A stretch of DNA of 64,000 nucleotides, taken from the NCBI RefSeq assembly GCF_000003195.3, contig NC_012871.2, positions 49,220,345-49,284,344 on the forward strand. Reading direction: 5' to 3'. Source of the stretch: Sorghum bicolor. Lineage: Eukaryota > Streptophyta > Magnoliopsida > Poales > Poaceae. This document shows, in pieces, positions 23,301 through 29,300 of the stretch. A program made the translations under genes and the position numbers. Position 1 is the first letter of the stretch. Every line of letters begins with the position of its first letter. The notes beneath the pieces were generated by a model. It made no database searches and was not told the origin of the DNA. It saw only the letters and a program-made list of their open reading frames with translations.

Positions 23301-26300
23301 ATCTGTTGGTTGACGCTGCGGCTGGTCATCGGGTCATCAGCTTTATGGACGGCAATGCAGGATACAATCAAATATTCATGGCAGAAGAAGATATTCCAAA
23401 AACCGCATTTAGGTGTCCTGGTCATGTTGGGCTATTTGAATGGATAGTCATGACCTTCGGGTTAAAGAATGCTGGTGCTACTTATCAAAGGGCCATGAAT
23501 TTTATATTCCATGAGTTCATCGGCAAGCTGGTGGAGATCTATATTGATGATGTGGTGGTTAAGTCTGGGGATTTCTCAAAGCATCTTGCCGACTTACAAA
23601 AGGTGTTAGAGTGCACAAGGAAGCATGGGTTGAAGATGAATCCCAATAAGTGTGCATTTGGTGTATCGGCAGGGCAGTTTCTTGGTTTCATGGTACATCA
23701 AAGGGGGATTGAAATTAGTCGAAGATCTATTGATGCCATCAATAAAATAGTGGCTCCTACCAACAAGACTGAGCTCCAGTCCTTGATCGGCAAGGTAAAT
23801 TTTATCAGGAGATTTATATCCAATCTGTCTGGTAAGATTCGTGCTTTCAGTCCTCTCCTTAAGTTGAAAGCCGATCAAGAGTTTATTTGGGGAAAAGAGC
23901 AGCAGTTGGCTTTGGATGAAATCAAGAAATATCTAGCGAATCCTCCAGTTCTAGTTCCACCTCAGCAAGAAAAGCCCTTCATATTGTATTTGTCTACCGA
24001 TGGGACGGTTATCGGTTCGGCTTTGATTCAAGAATTTGAAGGGAAAGAGCGTGCAATTTATTACTTAAGCAGGAGATTAATTGATGCTGAGACCAGGTAT
24101 TCGGCCATTGAGAAGTTATGCTTATGCTTATATTTTTCGTGTATTAAATTGAGGCACTATTTATTATCGACCGAATGCACTGTTGTTTGCAAAGATGATG
24201 TGGTCCGATACATGCTATCGATGCCGATTATGAGTGGCAGGATCGGTAAATGGATTTTAGCACTGTCAGAGTTCGATCTGCGTTACGAATCGGCTAAGGC
24301 AGTTAAAGGACAGGTTATGGCCGATTTTGTGACTCAGCATTGCGGTGTAGTGGAGGCCTTGGAAATTGTGCCCTGGACACTTTTCTTTGATGGATCTACA
24401 TGTGACCGGGGGGCAGGAATCGGTATTGTATTAGTTTCCCCTAAGGGGAGGAAGTATGAATTTTCCTTGCCGATTGTTGCTACATCGACAAATAATCAGG
24501 CTGAGTATCAAGCTCTGATCAAGGGGTTGGAGTTGTTAAGAGAAATTTGTGCTGATGCTGTTGAAATTTTTGGGGATTCTATGTTGGTTATAAATCAATT
24601 GGTCGGGAGCTATGAATGCCGAAGTGAAGTTCTCATAACTCATTTCGAGAAAAGCATGCAACTGTTGAAAGAATTCAAAGATTTCCGATTAGAGCATATT
24701 CCTCGATTGCATAATGAAGAGGCCAATCGGTTAGGTCAGCATGCCTCGGGATATCAGCCTATGATTAATGCAATATCGGCAATCGGTGCCGATGATTGGA
24801 GGAAGAAAATTATTGATTATCTAAAGGATCCATCCAAGAAAGTTGAAAGACGAGTTCGATTTCAAGCAACCAAATATGTGCTCCTCGAAGATGAATTGTA
24901 TTATCGAACTATTGATGGAATTCTTCTCCGATGTTTGGGTGATGATGAAGCTAGGAGTTTGATGGGAGAAATCCATGAAGGAGTGTGTGGAGCGCATCAG
25001 TCAGCTTTTAAAATGAAGTGGATGATTCGAAGGAATGGATATTTTTGGCCGACCATACTTGAGGATTGTTTTAAATACTTCAAGGGGTGTCAAGGTTGTC
25101 AAAAGTTTGGTAATATTCAAAGAGCACCCGCATCGGCTATGAATCCTATAATAAAGCCTTGGCCGTTCCGGGGATGGGCTATCGATCTGATCGGCCAGAT
25201 TTATCCACCATCTAGCAAAGGGCATAAGTTCATTCTAGTTGCCACTGATTATTTCACTAAGTGGGTTGAAGCTATTCCTTTGAAGAAAGTCACATCGGCC
25301 AATATGATTGATTTTGTGAAGGAGCATATTATTTACCGATTTGGGATCCCTCAAACGATTACTACCGATCAGGGCACTATGTTCACATCGGGGGAGTTTG
25401 ATGAATTCGCAATCGGTATGGGGATTAAAGTGTTGAATTCTTCTCCTTATTATGCTCAAGCCAATGGGCAGGCCGAGGCGTCTAACAAAGGAATCATCAA
25501 GCTTATTAAACGAAAGATTGAAGAAAATCCTAAGCGGTGGCATACATTGTTAAATGAAGCACTGTGGTCTTATCGGATGGCTTGTCATGGATCAACCAAG
25601 GTGTCACCCTATCAATTGGTGTATGGACATGATGCAGTGTTGCCTTGGGAGATTAAGGCCGGATCCAGGCGATTGTCTTTTCAAGATCAGTTAACCGCCG
25701 ATGATTATGCCACTTTGATGACCGATGAGTTGGATGATCTAGCAGGACATCGGTTAAAAGCTTTAATGAATATAGAAGAAAATAAGAAGAGAGTTGCTAG
25801 ATGGTATGATAAGAGAGTGAAGACTAAGGAGTTTGCCGATGGGGATTTGGTATGGAAATTAATTTTGCCAGTCGGGACTAAAAGTGCGAAGTTTAGAAAG
25901 TGGTCTCCTAATTGGGAGGGTCCTTATCGGATAAGTCGATCGGCTCTTGGTAATGCCTATATTCTAGAAACTCTCGAAAGAGTTGAATTTCCCAGAGCAT
26001 TAAATGGCAAATATTTAAAGAAGTACTATCCCAGCATATGGGTTGATGCATAAAAGTTTAAATGCCGATAACACTCCTATCGGCTGGATTAAAGTGTATC
26101 TGGGGATGGACTTAATATTTCAAAAAATGCCGATAACAGTCCTATCGGCTAGACTAAAAGCTGAGGAAGCAGGAGAACACAGATATGATGCCGATGAAAG
26201 CTTTATGTGTTAAGCAGTGCCTGGATTGCCGATATAGCGCGCAACCGGATTTGGTTGGCTGCTTCTATCTCTTTAATGTCATCGTCGGCAGAACCTTCTA

Positions 26301-29300
26301 TCGGTTTCAGCTTCTTCTTCAGCTGAAGTGTCTTGCGACCATGAACATTTCGCTCGTGCTCGAGAAGCCTGATGGTCTCTGGCAATTCACTCTCTTCCTG
26401 TTGGGCTTGGGATAAGGCGTTCTCCACTTCCTTGAGTTCCGCCAACAGAGATTCTCTTCTTGCCGATAGATCGGATATCTTCTGCTTCAACGCATCTCCT
26501 GAAGATCTCAGGATACCGATATTCTTGTGCTTCTCATCGGTCAGGAGTTTCTCTTTCTTCATTTCATCGGAGAGTTGAGTCTGAGCGGCTCTATCAGCAA
26601 GACGCCGAGAAGCTCTCTGGTACTGCAACTGGCGACTCTCCAAATGAGCGGCTTGGAACAGGATTTCTTCGACGTCGGCTGGGAGTTGACCTCTGAGAGT
26701 TCTGAACAGGGTCTTGGTAGGGTCGGAGTCATCAACCAATCGCGCTGTGTCCTGGTGGAGGAGAGCTGACAATTCTTCCAGCCTGGCCCTGATCTCTGCC
26801 GATGTAATGCTAACTGTCTGAGAAGAGCTTGCTTCTTCGCCTTCTTCTTCTTCAGAGAGATCGATGGCGAAGGAAAACAGGCTATCGGGAGAGTCTTGTT
26901 CCTGGGAGAGAAAGCAAGGTTAGCTCATATTCAGAGAATCGGCAAATAATACTGGCGGTAAACAGTGACTTACTTGCTTCAAGGCGATCTCTTGCCGTGG
27001 ACTGGGAGGTGCTGACGGAGCTGCAGGCTGATCGGCCAAAGATGCCGATAGAACTACAGGTTGATCGGCTAAGGTTGCCGATGGGACGACATCGACTGAA
27101 AGAAGACAAGAGAGGTTATGAGAATAAATGAGAATAAGTTCATCGGCAACGGTATTGTTAAAGTATGTTACCTGAAGGAGGAACAACGGTTGTCTGAATC
27201 GGGAGAACCGCCGATGATATAATTGGACCCACTGGACCAGTTGTTTGTTCACCCACATCAGCCGATGTACCTTCTGTTTGAGGCTCTTCCTGCTGAGGTT
27301 CTTCCATCTGTGGTGCTTCCTGCATTAGTTGGGGAGATGGTGCTTGCTGTGTCTGGACTTCTGGAGAAGAAGGAGAAGACTCCACTGGGATTGGGGATAC
27401 CGGAGGAGGAGGGGGAGTTGCCACTTTTTGGCGTTTCGTTTCGGCCCTGGTGCTCTTGACACCCTTCCTCTTTGGCTGGCTGGACTGGGGGGCATCGGCA
27501 CCTTGACGTGTGATCTTTGCCGATGCACTGGTTTGCTGCAATAACGAACAAGGGTTTATAAGTATAAATAAAGCCGATATAAAGATAGTCAGCGTAAAAG
27601 AGAAAGATTTGACAAATTGCCTTGAAAGCCCGCGCCAAAGTGGGAGCAGCTACCGTTGGTGATGTCTGGGTTCTCCTGGTGGTGACTTTCCTGAGGCGCA
27701 CACCCCGATGCACGATGGAAGCCAGAGTGGGAGCATTGTGACCGATGGAGGAAATCGGGCCTGATGGAAACAAGTCGATCGGCTTGCCGCTCCTGCTAAC
27801 CGATGGGGGGATGTTGTCAACCTGCAAAAAGAATACAAGGGTAAGCTACCGATGGAAATAGTATTGAAAAATGAAACATCGGTTTTAAAATACTTACAGT
27901 GTCATCGGGGACTTCGTATTCGGGGTCGATCATGCCGCGGTATGAGAGGGCCGATCTGCAGAATAGATGCTCTTTCCATTCTGCCCACCATAGCTTGTAT
28001 GCCTGAGTAATAAAGGCAGCTGGAACCCATTCTGACAGATCTACATCTGTATCGGCATTTGGTGGTAGTTGGGCTACTCGAATCCATTCAAGAAAGTTGG
28101 TGATGGGTTCTCTGGGTTTTATCACATCGGCATAAGGGAGTGCAATCGGCAACTGGCCGAAAGCTAGCTGACGGGCTAAGGCCGATGGATTGTAAAATTC
28201 ATAGGTTTGGGGAGAGGTTTTTGTGCTACCAAAGAAATTCACTGGTATGGCTCTGGGAGTCACAATTGCCATCATCACCTCATTATCCCTCATCAAATGG
28301 ATTGAAGGTTAGAGGGAGCATGCTGTCTGGGTCATCATAAGCCAACCATGGTCGTTCATCTCTGGCCAATCCCTCATACAGAGTCTGGAAGAATCGGCCG
28401 ATTTGATCCGGATTACTCCCTGAACCAGGTAGAACTATGGCAGCTTCGCCAAAGTTCAGGGGGGCACGTGTTGCCGATTCTTCTTCACCCAACACATGAT
28501 TTTCGGCTATATCTCTTGGGAAATGTTGTGTGAACAAGTTGAAGTCAAGGCGCTTATGCAAGTGCAGATTGAGCCACATGTTAATAAACCACCAGGGACC
28601 TCCCAAGTTGCCGATAGACTGACCAAGCAGGAGTTTCTGGGCTACCTGATGGAGAAGATGGTAAGCAGCGCCAAGCAAGTATCGGCCGAGAGGAAATTGG
28701 CCACCGTTAGCCAGTCTCTCTGCTGCCGATAGATAGACAGAAGTCGGTCCTGCCGATCGACCACAAAATACGAACTTGTCCAGCCACATGTTCAGAAAGG
28801 TGGTTTGTTCCTTTACGGTGACAGGCCCCTTTCCACGGTACTTCTGAATGTACCCCGACCAACCGCCGATAGCGCGAGTCTCCACTTTGGCACTAGGAGC
28901 GGTATTAAAGAAGTGGGTGCTATCGGCAGAAGAGACGTCTAGACCAGTGAGCATAGCTACATCGGCAAGAGTGGGAGAAACAGGGTCGTGGCCAAAGACG
29001 AAGGCATTAAGGGTATCTGACCAAAAATAAGACGCAGCTATCAACAGTGACTCGTTCTTGTGCATATCGGCGATAGATAGCCTGATGCATTGGGCTAGCT
29101 TCCTTTCACCCCACTGGACTTCATTCGAATTGCTGACTCTCAAGAACCAGTCTTTCCACCCTACAGTAGGGCTGGGCCAAGAGCGAAAGGTGTCTTTCCA
29201 CAGATCTAAAGAAAAATTTTCGGCTCTAAAGGGAATCCTGTTGGTTTCTGCATTGATGAGGTCAGTTGGATCTGGATCCCCTAGAGGGCCGAGACATTGG

